Assembly (NCBI RefSeq): GCF_029227915.1
Contig: NC_079885.1
Span: 16,131,001-16,195,000 of the forward strand
Length of the DNA stretch: 64,000 nucleotides
Direction of reading: 5' to 3'
Source of the DNA: Hydractinia symbiolongicarpus
Taxonomy: Eukaryota; Cnidaria; Hydrozoa; Anthoathecata; Hydractiniidae
Part shown: positions 12,720 to 23,510 of the stretch, piece by piece
Layout: each line of letters starts with the position of its first letter
How positions within the stretch are numbered: the stretch's first letter is position 1
Made by a program: the position numbers and the translations under genes
The notes under the pieces: generated by a model
What the model was told of the DNA's origin: nothing
The model's database searches: none
What the model saw: only the letters and a program-made list of their open reading frames with translations

Positions 12720-12838
12720 AGCCTACGACACCGGGAGTTCCCAGGCGGTCCCCCATTCAAGTACTATCCCGGCCCGACGATGCTTAACTTCCGTGATCGG
12801 ACGAGAACAGGTGTGTTCATCGTGGTATGGTCGTAGAC
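12720..12838 (-). rRNA. 5S rRNA, copy L23
   Basis: 119 nt, class B, G82A. Matches L34. Confidence 0.97.
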
Positions 12839-13288
12839 AAACAAACGGGCAGATATCTACGATTTATTAGCACATTACATCGAAAATGGTTTAAACTTTA
12901 AAGGTCATATTTCTTGACTGGATCATCCGAAATAGGTCGTGTTTATGTGCATTTGAAAGCTCTTTTCAAGCGCTATCCATTAATTACGACAACCATGCGC
13001 TTTAAGATTTCCGGTAAAAAGTTCCAACGAAGGCAATCTAGGGTACTTTCAGACTTAATTTTCATATGACAAAGTTAATTAGCAAATTAACTACATCGCC
13101 ATTTTCTTTGTCTGACGCTCGTAATCTATTCATTTGCGACGTGGCGCATTTATTGCAGCCAGATTGTAGCCGTTTTGAAGGGAAAGAAACTTCTAATCAC
13201 GTCTCTTACTTGATTTACTCAGCGGCTATTGCGTAAAAAAGATACGTCACAGTCGTAATGATAAATAATTTAACGTGAAAAAGTCAAT

Positions 13289-13407
13289 AGCCTACGACAC
13301 CGGGAGTTCCCAGGCGGCCCCCCATTCAAGTACTATCCCGGCCCGACGATGCTTAACTTCCGTGATCGGACGAGAACAGGTGTGTTCATCGTGGTATGGT
13401 CGTAGAC
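13289..13407 (-). rRNA. 5S rRNA, copy L24
   Basis: 119 nt. G82A and A90G. It is the only G82A gene with a class A promoter, suggesting exchange between types within the unit. Confidence 0.96.
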
Positions 13408-13803
13408 AAGCATACGGGCAGATATCTACGATTTATTAGCACATTACATCGAATATGGTTCAAACTATAAAGGTCATATTTCTTGACTGGATTATCCGAA
13501 ATAGGTCGTGTTTATGTGCATTTGAAATCTCTTTTCAAGAGCTACCCATTATTTACGACAACCATGCGCTTTAAGATTTCCGGTAAAAAGTTCCAACGAA
13601 GTCAATCTAGGGTACTTTCAGACTTAATTTTCATATGACAAAGTTAATTAGCAAATTAACTACATCGCCATTTTCTTTGTCTGACGCTCGTAATCCATTC
13701 ATTTGCGACGTGGCGCATTTATTGCAGCCATATCGTAGCCGTTTTGAAGGGAAAGAAACTTTTAATCACGTCCCTTAATTGATTTTCTCAGCGGCTATTG
13801 CGT

Positions 13804-13809
13804 AAAAAA
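13804..13809 (-). terminator. Distal T6 run of L25 (left-arm representative)
   Basis: AAAAAA on the given strand, 49-54 nt past the gene end. L36 is an exception in the left arm, with five T instead of six. Confidence 0.55.
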
Positions 13810-13846
13810 GATACGTCACAGTCGTAATGATAAATAATTTAACGTG

Positions 13847-13851
13847 AAAAA
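13847..13851 (-). terminator. Proximal T5 terminator of L25 (left-arm representative)
   Basis: AAAAA on the given strand is a T5 run on the transcribed sense strand, 7-11 nt past the gene end. Confidence 0.85.
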
Positions 13852-13857
13852 GTCAAT

Positions 13858-13976
13858 AGCCTACGACACCGGGAGTTCCCAGGCGGTCCCCCATCCAAGT
13901 ACTATCCCGGCCCGACGATGCTTAACTTCCGTGATCGGACGAGAACAGGTGTGTTCATCGTGGTATGGTCGTAGAC
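13858..13976 (-). rRNA. 5S rRNA, copy L25 (exact consensus)
   Basis: Perfect 119-nt consensus, class A, intact TATA-like box and both T runs. Upstream spacer reads GGATTATACGAAGAGG, a type shared with L28, L36 and L39. Confidence 0.98.
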
Positions 13977-13999
13977 AAGCATACGGGCAGATATCTACG

Positions 14000-14007
14000 A
14001 TTTATTA
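14000..14007 (-). promoter_or_regulatory. TATA-like upstream element of L25 (left-arm representative)
   Basis: TAATAAAT on the minus strand, at -31 to -24 from L25 +1 (13976), in the same place as in the right arm. Confidence 0.7.
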
Positions 14008-14425
14008 GCACATTACATCGAAAATGGTTCAAACTTTAAAGGTCATATTTCTTGACTGGATTATACGAAGAGGTCGTGTTTATGTGCATTTGAAAGCTCT
14101 TTTCAAGCGCTATCCATTATTTACGACAACCGTGCGCTTTAAGATTTCCGGTAAAAAGTTCCAACGAAGGCAATCTAGGGTACTTTCAGACTTAATTTTC
14201 ATATGACAAAGTTATTTAGCAAATTAACTACATCGCCATTTTCTTTGTCTGACGCTCGTAATCCATTCATTTGCGACGTGGCGCATTTATTGCAGCCAGA
14301 TCGTAGCCGTTTTGAAGGGAAAGAAACTTCTAATCACGTCCCTTACTTGATTTACTCAGCGGCTATTGCGTAAAAAAGATACGTCACAGTCGTAATGATA
14401 AATAATTTAACGTGAAAAAGTCAAT

Positions 14426-14544
14426 AGCCTACGACACCGGGAGTTTCCAGGCGGTCCCCCATCCAAGTACTATCCCGGCCCGACGATGCTTAACTTCCGT
14501 GATCGGACGAGAACAGGTGTGTTCATCGTGGTATGGTCGTAGAC
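14426..14544 (-). rRNA. 5S rRNA, copy L26
   Basis: 119 nt. G99A only. The upstream reads TTGTATGCTT before +1 rather than CCGTATGCTT (class A variant), shared with L29 and L37. Confidence 0.97.
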
Positions 14545-14994
14545 AAGCATACAAGCAGATATCTACGATTTATTAGCACATTACATCGAAAATGGTTCAA
14601 ACTTTAAAGGTCATATTTCTTGACTAGATTATCCGAAATAGGTCGTGTTTATGTGCATTTGAAAGCTCTTTTCAAGCGCTATCCATTATTTACGACAACC
14701 ATGCGCTTTAAGACTTCCGGTAAAAAGTGCCAACGAAGGCAATCTAGGGTACTTTCAGACTTAATTTTTATATGACAAAGTTAATTAGCAAATTAACTAC
14801 ATCGCCATTTTCTTTGTCTGACGCTCGTAATCCATTCATTTGCGACGTGGCGCATTTATTGCAGCCAGATCGTAGCCGTTTTGAATGGAAAGAAACTTCT
14901 AATCACGTCCCTTACTTCATTTACTCTGCGGCTATTGCGTAAAAAAGATACGTCACAGTCGTAATGATAAATATTTTAACGTGAAAAAGTCAAT

Positions 14995-15113
14995 AGCCTA
15001 CGACATCAGGAGTTCCCAGGCGGTCCCCCATCCAAGTACTATCCCGGCCCGACGATGCTTAACTTCCGTGATCGGACGAGAACAGGTGTGTTCATCGTGG
15101 TATGGTCGTAGAC
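14995..15113 (-). rRNA. 5S rRNA, copy L27
   Basis: 119 nt, class A. C106T gives a wobble with G69; G108A leaves a mismatch with C67, so helix V is weakened. Confidence 0.96.
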
Positions 15114-15563
15114 AAGCATACGGGCAGATATCTACGATTTATTAGCACATTACATCGAAAATGGTTCAAATTTTAAAGGTCATATTTCTTGACTGGATTA
15201 TCCGAAATAGGTCGTGTTTATGTGCATTTGAAAGCTCTTTGCAAGCGCTATCCATTATTTACGACAACCATGCGCTTTAAGATTTCTGGTAAAAAGTTCC
15301 AACGAAGGCAATCTAGGGTACTTTCAGACTTAATTTTCATATGACAAAGTTAATTAGCAAATTAACTACATCGCCATTTTCTTTGTCTGACGCTCGTAAT
15401 CCATTCATTTGCGACGTGGCGCATTTATTGCAGCCAGATCGTAGCCGTTTTGAATGGAAAGAAACTTCTAATCACGTCCCTTACTTGATTTACTCAGCGG
15501 CCATTGCGTAAAAAAGATACGTCACAGTCGTAATGATAAATAATTTAACGTGAAAAAGTCAAT

Positions 15564-15682
15564 AGCCTACGACACTGGGAGTTTTCAGGCGGTCCGCCAT
15601 CCAAGTACTATCCCGGCCCGACGATGCTTAACGTCCCTGATCGGACGAGAACAGTTGTGTTCATCGTGGTATGGTCGTAGAC
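15564..15682 (-). rRNA. 5S rRNA, copy L28 (diverged)
   Basis: 119 nt but seven changes: C28A, C46G, A50C, G87C, G98A, G99A, G107A. They disturb helices III and V and the C box with no compensating partner. Promoter is a class A variant (GTATCCTT). Likely a degenerate copy, although length, TATA-like box and T run are kept. Confidence 0.9.
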
Positions 15683-16131
15683 AAGGATACGGGCAGATAT
15701 CTACGATTTATTAGCACATTATATCGAAAATGGTTCAAACTTTAAAGGTCATATTTCTTGACTGGATTATACGAAGAGGTCGTGTTTATGTGCATTTGAA
15801 AGCTCTTTTCAAGCGCTATCCATTATTTACGACAACCGTGCGCTTTAAGATTTCCGGTAAAAAGTTCCAACGAAGGCAATCTAGGGTACTTTCAGACTTA
15901 ATTTTCATATGACAAAGTTATTTAGCAAATTAACTACATCGCCATTTTCTTTGTCTGACGCTCGTAATCCATTCATTTGCGACGTGGCGCATTTATTGCA
16001 GCCAGATCGTAGCCGTTTTGAAGGGAAAGAAACTTCTAATCACGTCCCTTACTTGATTTACTCAGCGGCTATTGCGTAAAAAAGATACGTCACAGTCGTA
16101 ATGATAAATAATTTAACGTGAAAAAGTCAAT

Positions 16132-16250
16132 AGCCTACGACACCGGTAGTTTCCAGGCGGTCCCCCATCCAAGTACTATCCCGGCCCGACGACGCTTAAC
16201 TTCCGTGATCGGACGAGAACAGGTGTGTTCATCGTGGTATGGTCGTAGAC
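16132..16250 (-). rRNA. 5S rRNA, copy L29
   Basis: 119 nt. A58G (G-U wobble with T20 in helix II), G99A, and C104A, which breaks the helix V pair with G71. Otherwise related to L26. Confidence 0.95.
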
Positions 16251-16700
16251 AAGCATACAAGCAGATATCTACGATTTATTAGCACATTACATCGAAAATG
16301 GTTCAAACTTTAAAGGTCATATTTCTTGACTAGATTATCCGAAATAGGTCGTGTTTATGTGCATTTGAAAGCTCTTTTCAAGCGCTATCCATTATTTACG
16401 ACAACCATGCGCTTTAAGACTTCCGGTAAAAAGTGCCAACGAAGGCAATCTAGAGTACTTTCAGACTTAATTTTTATATGACAAAGTTAATTAGCAAATT
16501 AACTACATCGCCATTTTCTTTGTCTGACGCTCGTAATCCATTCATTTGCGACGTGGCGCATTTATTGCAGCCAGATCGTAGCCGTTTTGAATGGAAAGAA
16601 ACTTCTAATCACGTCCCTTACTTCATTTACTCAGCGGCTATTGCGTAAAAAAGATACGTCACAGTCGTAATGATAAATATTTTAACGTGAAAAAGTGAAT

Positions 16701-16819
16701 AGCCTACGACATCGGGAGTTCCCAGGCGGTCCCCCATCCAAGTACTATCCCGGCCCGACGATGCTTAACTTCCGTGATCGGACGAGAACAGGTGTGTTCA
16801 TCGTGGTATGGTCGTAGAC
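16701..16819 (-). rRNA. 5S rRNA, copy L30
   Basis: 119 nt, class A, G108A only. The base just past the gene reads GTGAATAGCC, shared with L31. Confidence 0.97.
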
Positions 16820-17269
16820 AAGCATACGGGCAGATATCTACGATTTATTAGCACATTACATCGAAAATGGTTCAAATTTTAAAGGTCATATTTCTTGACT
16901 GGATTATCCGAAATAGGTCGCGTTTATGTGCATTTGAAAGCTCTTTGCAAGCGCTATCCATTATTTACGAAAACCATGCGCTTTAAGATTTCTGGTAAAA
17001 AGTTCCAACGAAGGCAATCTAGGGCACTTATAGACTTAATTTTCATATGACAAAGTTAATTAGCAAATTAACTACATCGCCATTTTCTTTGTCTGACGCT
17101 CGTAATCCATTCATTTGCGACGTGGCGCATTTATTGCAGCCAGATCGTAGCCGTTTTGAATGGAAAGAAACTTCTAATCACGTCCCTTACTTCATTTACT
17201 CAGCGGCTATTGCGTAAAAAAGATACGTCACAGTCGTAATGATAAATATTTTAACGTGAAAAAGTGAAT

Positions 17270-17388
17270 AGCCTACGACATCGGGAGTTCCCAGGCGGTC
17301 CCCCATCCAAGTACTATCCCGGCCCGACGATGCTTAACTTCCGTGATCGGACGAGAACAGGTGTGTTCATCGTGGTATGGTCGTAGAC
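17270..17388 (-). rRNA. 5S rRNA, copy L31
   Basis: Gene identical to L30 (G108A), one unit away, with the same spacer marks (AAAACCATGCG upstream). Confidence 0.97.
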
Positions 17389-17838
17389 AAGCATACGGGC
17401 AGATATCTACGATTTATTAGCACATTACATCGAAAATGGTTCAAATTTTAAAGGTCATATTTCTTGACTGGATTATCCGAAATAGGTCGCGTTTATGTGC
17501 ATTTGAAAGCTCTTTGCAAGCGCTATCCATTATTTACGAAAACCATGCGCTTTAAGATTTCTGGTAAAAAGTTCCAACGAAGGCAATCTAGGGTACTTTC
17601 AGACTTAATTTTCATATGACAAAGTTAATTAGCAAATTAACTACATCGCCATTTTCTTTGTCTGACGCTCGTAATCCATTCATTTGCGACGTGGCGCATT
17701 TATTGCAGCCAGATCGTAGCCGTTTTGAATGGAAAGAAACTTCTAATCACGTCCCTTACTTGATTTACTCAGCGGCCATTGCGTAAAAAAGATACGTCAC
17801 AGTCGTAATGATAAATAATTTAACGTGAAAAAGTCAAT

Positions 17839-17957
17839 AGCCTACGACACTGGGAGTTTTCAGGCGGTCCGCCATCCAAGTACTATCCCGGCCCGACGAT
17901 GCTTAACGTCCGTGATCGGACGAGAACAGGTGTGTTCATCGTGGTATGGTCGTAGAC
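17839..17957 (-). rRNA. 5S rRNA, copy L32 (diverged)
   Basis: 119 nt, class A. A50C, G87C, G98A, G99A and G107A: the L28/L39 lineage without C28A and C46G. Confidence 0.92.
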
Positions 17958-18406
17958 AAGCATACGGGCAGATATCTACGATTTATTAGCACATTACATC
18001 GAAAAGGGTTCAAACTTTAAAGGTCATATTTCTTGACTGGATTATCCGAAATAGGTCGTGTTTATGTGCATTTGAAATCTCTTTTCAAGAGCTACCCATT
18101 ATTTACGACAACCATGCGCTTTAAGATTTCCGGTAAAGAGTTCCGACGAAGGCAATATAGGGTACTTTCAGATTTAATTTTTATATGACAAAGTTAATTA
18201 GCAAATTAACTACATCGCCATTTTCTTTGTCTGACGCTCGTAATCCATTCATTTGCGACGTGGCGCATTTATTGCAGCCAGATCGTAGCCGTTTTGAGGG
18301 AAAGAAACTTCTAATCACGTCCCTTACTTGATTTACTCAGCGGCTATAGCGTAAAAAAGATACGTCACAGTCGTAATGATAAATAATGTAACGTGAAAAA
18401 GTCAAT

Positions 18407-18525
18407 AGCCTACGACACCGGGAGTTCCCAGGCGGTGTCCCATCCAAGTACTATCCCGGCCCGACGATGCTTAACTTCCGTGATCGGACGAGAACAGGTG
18501 TGTTCATCGTGGTATGGTCGTAGAC
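18407..18525 (-). rRNA. 5S rRNA, copy L33
   Basis: 119 nt, class A, G88A+G89C. Counterpart of L22. Confidence 0.97.
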
Positions 18526-18975
18526 AAGCATACGGGCAGATATCTACGATTTATTAGCACATTACATCGAAAATGGTTCAAATTTTAAAGGTCATATTTC
18601 TTGACTGGGTGATCGGAAATAGGTCGTGTTTATGTGCATTTGAAAGCTCTTTTTAAGCGCTATCGATTCTGTACGACAGTAATGCGCTTTAAGATTTCCG
18701 GTAAAAAGTTCCAACGAAGGCAATCTAGGGTACTTGCAGACTTAATTTTCATATGACAAAGTTATTTAGCAAAGCAACTACATCGCCATTTTCTTTGTCT
18801 GATGCTCGTAATCCATTCATTTGCGACGTAGCGCATTTACTGCAGCAAGATTGTAGCCGTTTTGAAGGGAAAGCAACTTCTAATCATGTCCCTTACTTGA
18901 TTTACTCAGCGGCTATTGCGTAAAAAAGATACGTCACAGTCATAATGATAAATAATGTAATGTGAAAAAGTCAAT

Positions 18976-19094
18976 AGCCTACGACACCGGGAGTTCCCAG
19001 GCGGTCCCCCATTCAAGTACTATCCCGGCCCGACGATGCTTAACTTCCGTGATCGGACGAGAACAGGTGTGTTCATCGTGGTATGGTCGTAGAC
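18976..19094 (-). rRNA. 5S rRNA, copy L34
   Basis: 119 nt, class B, G82A. Counterpart of L23; its downstream spacer has a private TTACTGCAGC. Confidence 0.97.
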
Positions 19095-19544
19095 AAACAA
19101 ACGGGCAGATATCTACGATTTATTAGCACATTACATCGAAAATGGTTTAAACTTTAAAGGTCATATTTCTTGACTGGATCATCCGAAATAGGTCGTGTTT
19201 ATGTGCATTTGAAAGCTCTTTTCAAGCGCTATCCATTAATTACGACAACCATGCGCTTTAAGATTTCCGGTAAAAAGTTCCAACGAAGGCAATCTAGGGT
19301 ACTTTCAGACTTAATTTTCATATGACAAAGTTAATTAGCAAATTAACTACATCGCCATTTTCTTTGTCTGACGCTCGTAATCTATTCATTTGCGACGTGG
19401 CGCATTTATTGCAGCCAGATTGTAGCCGTTTTGAAGGGAAAGAAACTTCTAATCACGTCTCTTACTTGATTTACTCAGCGGCTATTGCGTAAAAAAGATA
19501 CGTCACAGTCGTAATGATAAATAATTTAACGTGAAAAAGTCAAT

Positions 19545-19663
19545 AGCCTACGACACCGGGAGTTCCCAGGCGGCCCCCCATCCAAGTACTATCCCGGCCC
19601 GACGATGCTTAACTTCCGTGATCGGACGAGAACAGGTGTGTTCATCGTGGTATGGTCGTAGAC
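19545..19663 (-). rRNA. 5S rRNA, copy L35
   Basis: 119 nt, class A, A90G in loop D. Counterpart of L24 but without G82A. Confidence 0.97.
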
Positions 19664-20113
19664 AAGCATACGGGCAGATATCTACGATTTATTAGCACAT
19701 TACATCGAATATGGTTCAAACTATAAAGGTCATATTTCTTGACTGGATTATCCGAAATAGGTCGTGTTTATGTGCATTTGAAATCTCTTTTCAAGAGCTA
19801 CCCATTATTTACGACAATCATGCGCTTTAAGATTTCCGGTAAAAAGTTCCAACGAAGTCAATCTAGGGTACTTTCAGACTTAATTTTCATATGACAAAGT
19901 TAATTAGCAAATTAACTACATCGCCATTTTCTTTGTCTGACGCTCGTAATCCATTCATTTGCGACGTGGCGCATTTATTGCAACCATATCGTAGCCGTTT
20001 TGAAGGGAAAGAAACTTTTCATCACGTCCCTTAATTGATTTTCTCAGCGGCTATTGCGTAAAAACGATACGTCACAGTCGTAATGATAAATAATTTAACG
20101 TGAAAAAGTCAAT

Positions 20114-20232
20114 AGCCTACGACACCGGGAGTTCCCAGGCGGTCCCCCATCCAAGTACTATCCCGGCCCGACGATGCTTAACTTCCGTGATCGGACGAGA
20201 ACAGGTGTGTTCATCGTGGTATGGTCGTAGAC
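20114..20232 (-). rRNA. 5S rRNA, copy L36 (exact consensus)
   Basis: Perfect 119-nt consensus, class A. Its distal T run is shortened to five (GTAAAAACGATAC on the given strand). Confidence 0.98.
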
Positions 20233-20681
20233 AAGCATACGGGCAGATATCTACGATTTATTAGCACATTACATCGAAAATGGTTCAAACTTTAAAGGTC
20301 ATATTTCTTGACTGGATTATACGAAGAGGTCGTGTTTATGTGCATTTGAAAGCTCTTTTCAAGCGCTATCCATTATTTACGACAACCGTGCGCTTTAAGA
20401 TTTCCGGTAAAAAGTTCCAACGAAGGCAATCTAGGGTACTTTCAGACTTAATTTTCATATGACAAAGTTATTTAGCAAATTAACTACATCGCCATTTTCT
20501 TTGTCTGACGCTCGTAATCCATTCATTTGCGACGTGGCGCATTTATTGCAGCCAGATCGTAGCCGTTTTGAAGGGAAAGAAACTTCTAATCACGTCCCTT
20601 ACTTGATTTACTCAGCGGCTATTGCGTAAAAAAGATACGTCACAGTCGTAATGATAAATAATTTAACGTGAAAAAGTCAAT

Positions 20682-20800
20682 AGCCTACGACACCGGGAGT
20701 TTCCAGGCGGTCCCCCATCCAAGTACTATCCCGGCCCGACGATGCTTAACTTCCGTGATCGGACGAGAACAGGTGTGTTCATCGTGGTATGGTCGTAGAC
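20682..20800 (-). rRNA. 5S rRNA, copy L37
   Basis: 119 nt, G99A, class A variant upstream as in L26. Confidence 0.97.
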
Positions 20801-21250
20801 AAGCATACAAGCAGATATCTACGATTTATTAGCACATTACATCGAAAATGGTTCAAACTTTAAAGGTCATATTTCTTGACTAGATTATCCGAAATAGGTC
20901 GTGTTTATGTGCATTTGAAAGCTCTTTTCAAGCGCTATCCATTATTTACGACAACCATGCGCTTTAAGACTTCCGGTAAAAAGTGCCAACGAAGGCAATC
21001 TAGGGTACTTTCAGACTTAATTTTTATATGACAAAGTTAATTAGCAAATTAACTACATCGCCATTTTCTTTGTCTGACGCTCGTAATCCATTCATTTGCG
21101 ACGTGGCGCATTTATTGCAGCCAGATCGTAGCCGTTTTGAATGGAAAGAAACTTCTAATCACGTCCCTTACTTCATTTACTCAGCGGCTATTGCGTAAAA
21201 AAGATACGTCACAGTCGTAATGATAAATATTTTAACGTGAAAAAGTCAAT

Positions 21251-21369
21251 AGCCTACGACATCAGGAGTTCCCAGGCGGTCCCCCATCCAAGTACTATCC
21301 CGGCCCGACGATGCTTAACTTCCGTGATCGGACGAGAACAGGTCTGTTCATCGTGGTATGGTCGTAGAC
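21251..21369 (-). rRNA. 5S rRNA, copy L38
   Basis: 119 nt, class A. C26G, C106T, G108A: the L27 type plus one private change. Confidence 0.95.
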
Positions 21370-21819
21370 AAGCATACGGGCAGATATCTACGATTTATTA
21401 GCACATTACATCGAAAATGGTTCAAATTTTAAAGGTCATATTTCTTGACTGGATTATCCGAAATAGGTCGTGTTTATGTGCATTTGAAAGCTCTTTGCAA
21501 GCGCTATCCATTATTTACGACAACCATGCGCTTTTAGATTTCTGGTAAAAAGTTCCAACGAAGGCAATCTAGGGTACTTTCAGACTTAATTTTCATATGA
21601 CAAAGTTAATTAGCAAATTAACTACATCGCCATTTTCTTTGTCTGACGCTCGTAATCCATTCATTTGCGACGTGGCGCATTTATTGCAGCCAGATCGTAG
21701 CCGTTTTGAATGGAAAGAAACTTCTAATCACGTCCCTTACTTGATTTACTCAGCGGCCATTGCGTAAAAAAGATACGTCACAGTCGTAATGATAAATAAT
21801 TTAACGTGAAAAAGTCAAT

Positions 21820-21938
21820 AGCCTACGACACTGGGAGTTTTCAGGCGGTCCGCCATCCAAGTACTATCCCGGCCCGACGATGCTTAACGTCCCTGATCGG
21901 ACGAGAACAGGTGTGTTCATCGTGGTATGGTCGTAGAC
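21820..21938 (-). rRNA. 5S rRNA, copy L39 (last minus-strand copy)
   Basis: 119 nt. C46G, A50C, G87C, G98A, G99A, G107A: the diverged L28 type without C28A. Only 184 bp of its upstream spacer remain before the breakpoint; the TATA-like box is retained. Confidence 0.92.
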
Positions 21939-22498
21939 AAGGATACGGGCAGATATCTACGATTTATTAGCACATTATATCGAAAATGGTTCAAACTTTA
22001 AAGGTCATATTTCTTGACTGGATTATACGAAGAGGTCGTGTTTATGTGCATTTGAAAGCTCTTTTCAAGCGCTATCCATTATTTACGACAACCATGCGCT
22101 TTAAGACTTCCGGTAAAAAGTTATCAAGTAAGGGACATGATTAGAAGTTGCTTTCCCTTCAAAACGGCTACAATCTTGCTGCAATAAATGCGCCACGTCG
22201 CAAATGAATGAATTACGAGCATCAAACAAAGAAAATGGCGATGTAGTTGCTTTGCTAATTAACTTTGTCATATGAAAATTAAGTCTGAAAGTACCCTAGA
22301 TTGCCTTCGTTGGAACTTTTTACCGGAAATCTTAAAGCGCATGGTTGTCGTAAATAATGGAAAGCGCTAGAAAAGAGCTTTCAAATGCACATAAACACGA
22401 CCTATTTCGGATAATCCAGTCAAGAAATATGACCTTTAAAGTTTGAACCATTTCCGATGTAATGTGCTAATAAATCGTAGATATCTGCCCGTATGCTT
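21939..22498. other. Divergent intergenic region between L39 and R1
   Basis: This 560-bp stretch holds the upstream regions of two 5S genes facing away from each other, each with its own TATA-like box (ATTTATTA at 21962-21969 on the left, TAATAAAT at 22468-22475 on the right). It consists only of 5S spacer sequence, joined at 22122/22123. The L39 side is a mosaic: GGATTATACGAAGAGG is shared with L25, L28 and L36, while the base pattern around TTAAGACTTCC is shared with L26 and L37. Confidence 0.9.
22122..22123. other. Orientation-switch breakpoint between the two 5S arms
   Basis: To the left, the minus-strand unit of L39 is normal through AAAAAGTT, where other units continue CCAACG. From 22123 the sequence becomes plus-strand spacer (ATCAAGTAAGG), which in intact units is preceded by GAGTAA. 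No base is shared by both sides at the joint, so it looks blunt. The left cut lies 184 bp upstream of L39 +1 and the right cut 376 bp upstream of R1 +1. The divergent start sites are therefore separated by 560 bp of upstream and spacer sequence, with no foreign insert. Confidence 0.9.
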
Positions 22499-22617
22499 GT
22501 CTACGACCATACCACGATGAACACACCTGTTCTCGTCCGATCACGGAAGTTAAGCATCGTCGGGCCGGGATAGTACTTGGATGGGGGACCGACTGGGAAC
22601 TCCCGGTGTCGTAGGCT
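22499..22617 (+). rRNA. 5S rRNA, copy R1 (first plus-strand copy)
   Basis: 119 nt, class A. C94A in the 3' strand of helix IV. Has 376 bp of upstream spacer back to the breakpoint, including the TATA-like box at 22468-22475. Confidence 0.96.
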
Positions 22618-22769
22618 ATTGACTTTTTCACGTTAAATTATTTATCATTACGACTGTGACGTATCTTTTTTACGCAATAGCCGCTGAGTAAATCAAGTAA
22701 GGGACGTGATTAGAAGTTTCTTTCCCTTCAAAACTGCTACAATCTTGCTGCAATAAATGCGCCACGTCG

Positions 22770-22987
22770 CAAATGAATGAATTACGAGCATCAGACAAAG
22801 AAAATGGCGATGTAGTTGCTTTGCTAATTAACTTTGTCATATGAAAATTAAGTCTGAAAGTACCCTAGATTGCCTTCGCAAATGAATGGATTACAAGCGT
22901 CAGACAAAGAAAATGGCGATGTAGTTAATTTGCTAATTAACTTTGTCATATGAAAATTAAGTCTGAAAGTACCCTAGATTGCCTTCG
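22770..22987 (+). repeat. 109-bp tandem partial spacer duplication between R1 and R2
   Basis: Two 109-bp copies (22770-22878 and 22879-22987) run from CAAATGAATG to TTGCCTTCG. The joint falls on TCG, shared by GTCGCAAATG and GCCTTCGTTGG. The copies differ: the first has GAGCATCAGAC and GTTGCTTTGC, the second AAGCGTCAGAC and GTTAATTTGC. They therefore derive from two unit types, which points to misaligned exchange rather than simple slippage. It makes this spacer 558 bp. Confidence 0.85.
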
Positions 22988-23175
22988 TTGGAACTTTTTA
23001 CCGGAAATCTTAAAGCGCACGGTTGTCGTAAATAATGGATAGCGCTTGAAAAGAGCTCTCAAATGCACATAAACACGACCTATTTCGGATAATCCAGTCA
23101 GAAATATGACCTTTAAAGTTTGAACCATTTTCGATGTAATGTGCTAATAAATCGTAGATATCTGCCCGTATGCTT

Positions 23176-23294
23176 GTCTACGACCATACCACGATGAACA
23201 CACCTGTTCTCGTCCGATCACGGAAGTTAAGCATCGTCGGGCCGGGATAGTACTTGGATGGGGCACCGCCTGGGAACTCCCAGTGTCGTAGGCT
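23176..23294 (+). rRNA. 5S rRNA, copy R2
   Basis: 119 nt, class A. G89C in loop D and G107A, mispairing with C68. It lies 677 bp after R1 because of the 109-bp spacer duplication. Confidence 0.95.
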
Positions 23295-23490
23295 ATTGAC
23301 TTTTTCACGTTAAATTATTTATCATTACGACTGTGACGTATCTTTTTTACGCAATAGCCGGTGAGTAAATCAAATAAGGGACGTGATTAGAAGTTTCTTT
23401 CCCTTCAAAACGGCTACGATCTGGCTGCAATAAATGCGCCACGTCGCAAATGAATGGATTACGAGCGTCAGACAAAGAAAATGCCGATGT

Positions 23491-23510
23491 AGTTAATTTG
23501 CTAATTAACT
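23491..23510. repeat. AT-rich spacer palindrome (example)
   Basis: Arms AGTTAATT and AATTAACT flank a TGCT centre. The element sits at the same place in every unit, but the left arm is broken in unit types reading GTTACTTTGC, GTTGCTTTGC or CTCACTTTGC, so it is not strictly kept. Function unknown. Confidence 0.6.

Larger units (their letters stand above)
1..22122 (-). repeat. 5S rDNA tandem array, left arm (39 copies, L1-L39)
   Basis: Thirty-nine 5S genes all read leftward at a period of 569 bp, with a few 567-568 bp units caused by single-base spacer deletions. Every gene here keeps the full 119-nt length, and four match the consensus exactly. All units carry the same TATA-like box, a 5-T run just after the gene and a second run of at least five T. 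The arm is itself built from duplicated blocks. It starts mid-spacer at base 1, so it continues beyond the window, and it ends at the orientation switch. Uniform spacing and homogenised spacers are typical of concerted evolution in eukaryotic 5S clusters. Confidence 0.98.
12000..22122 (-). repeat. 11-unit block duplication in the left arm (offset 6256 bp), L22-L28 and L33-L39
   Basis: Each of L22-L28 matches L33-L39 at a constant offset of 6256 bp, including rare changes (A90G in L24/L35, G99A in L26/L37, C106T in L27/L38, the multi-change type in L28/L39). The second block is cut by the orientation switch. Confidence 0.8.

Noticed and set aside
14024-14050. tRNA-like B box (GGTTCAAACTT) in the spacer, antisense to the 5S genes
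   Set aside because: The two final C residues are missing, and I see no A box or cloverleaf around it.
14024-14206. Identical 60-codon frames here and at 15730-15912 and 20280-20462, with a near copy at 22946-23128
   Set aside because: They repeat because the spacer repeats. The frame depends on one unit type and is interrupted in most other units.
22123-22500. Foldback palindrome or simple assembly hairpin at the orientation switch
   Set aside because: Sequences on the two sides are not mirror images: the break falls at different unit positions on each side, and L39 and R1 belong to different types.
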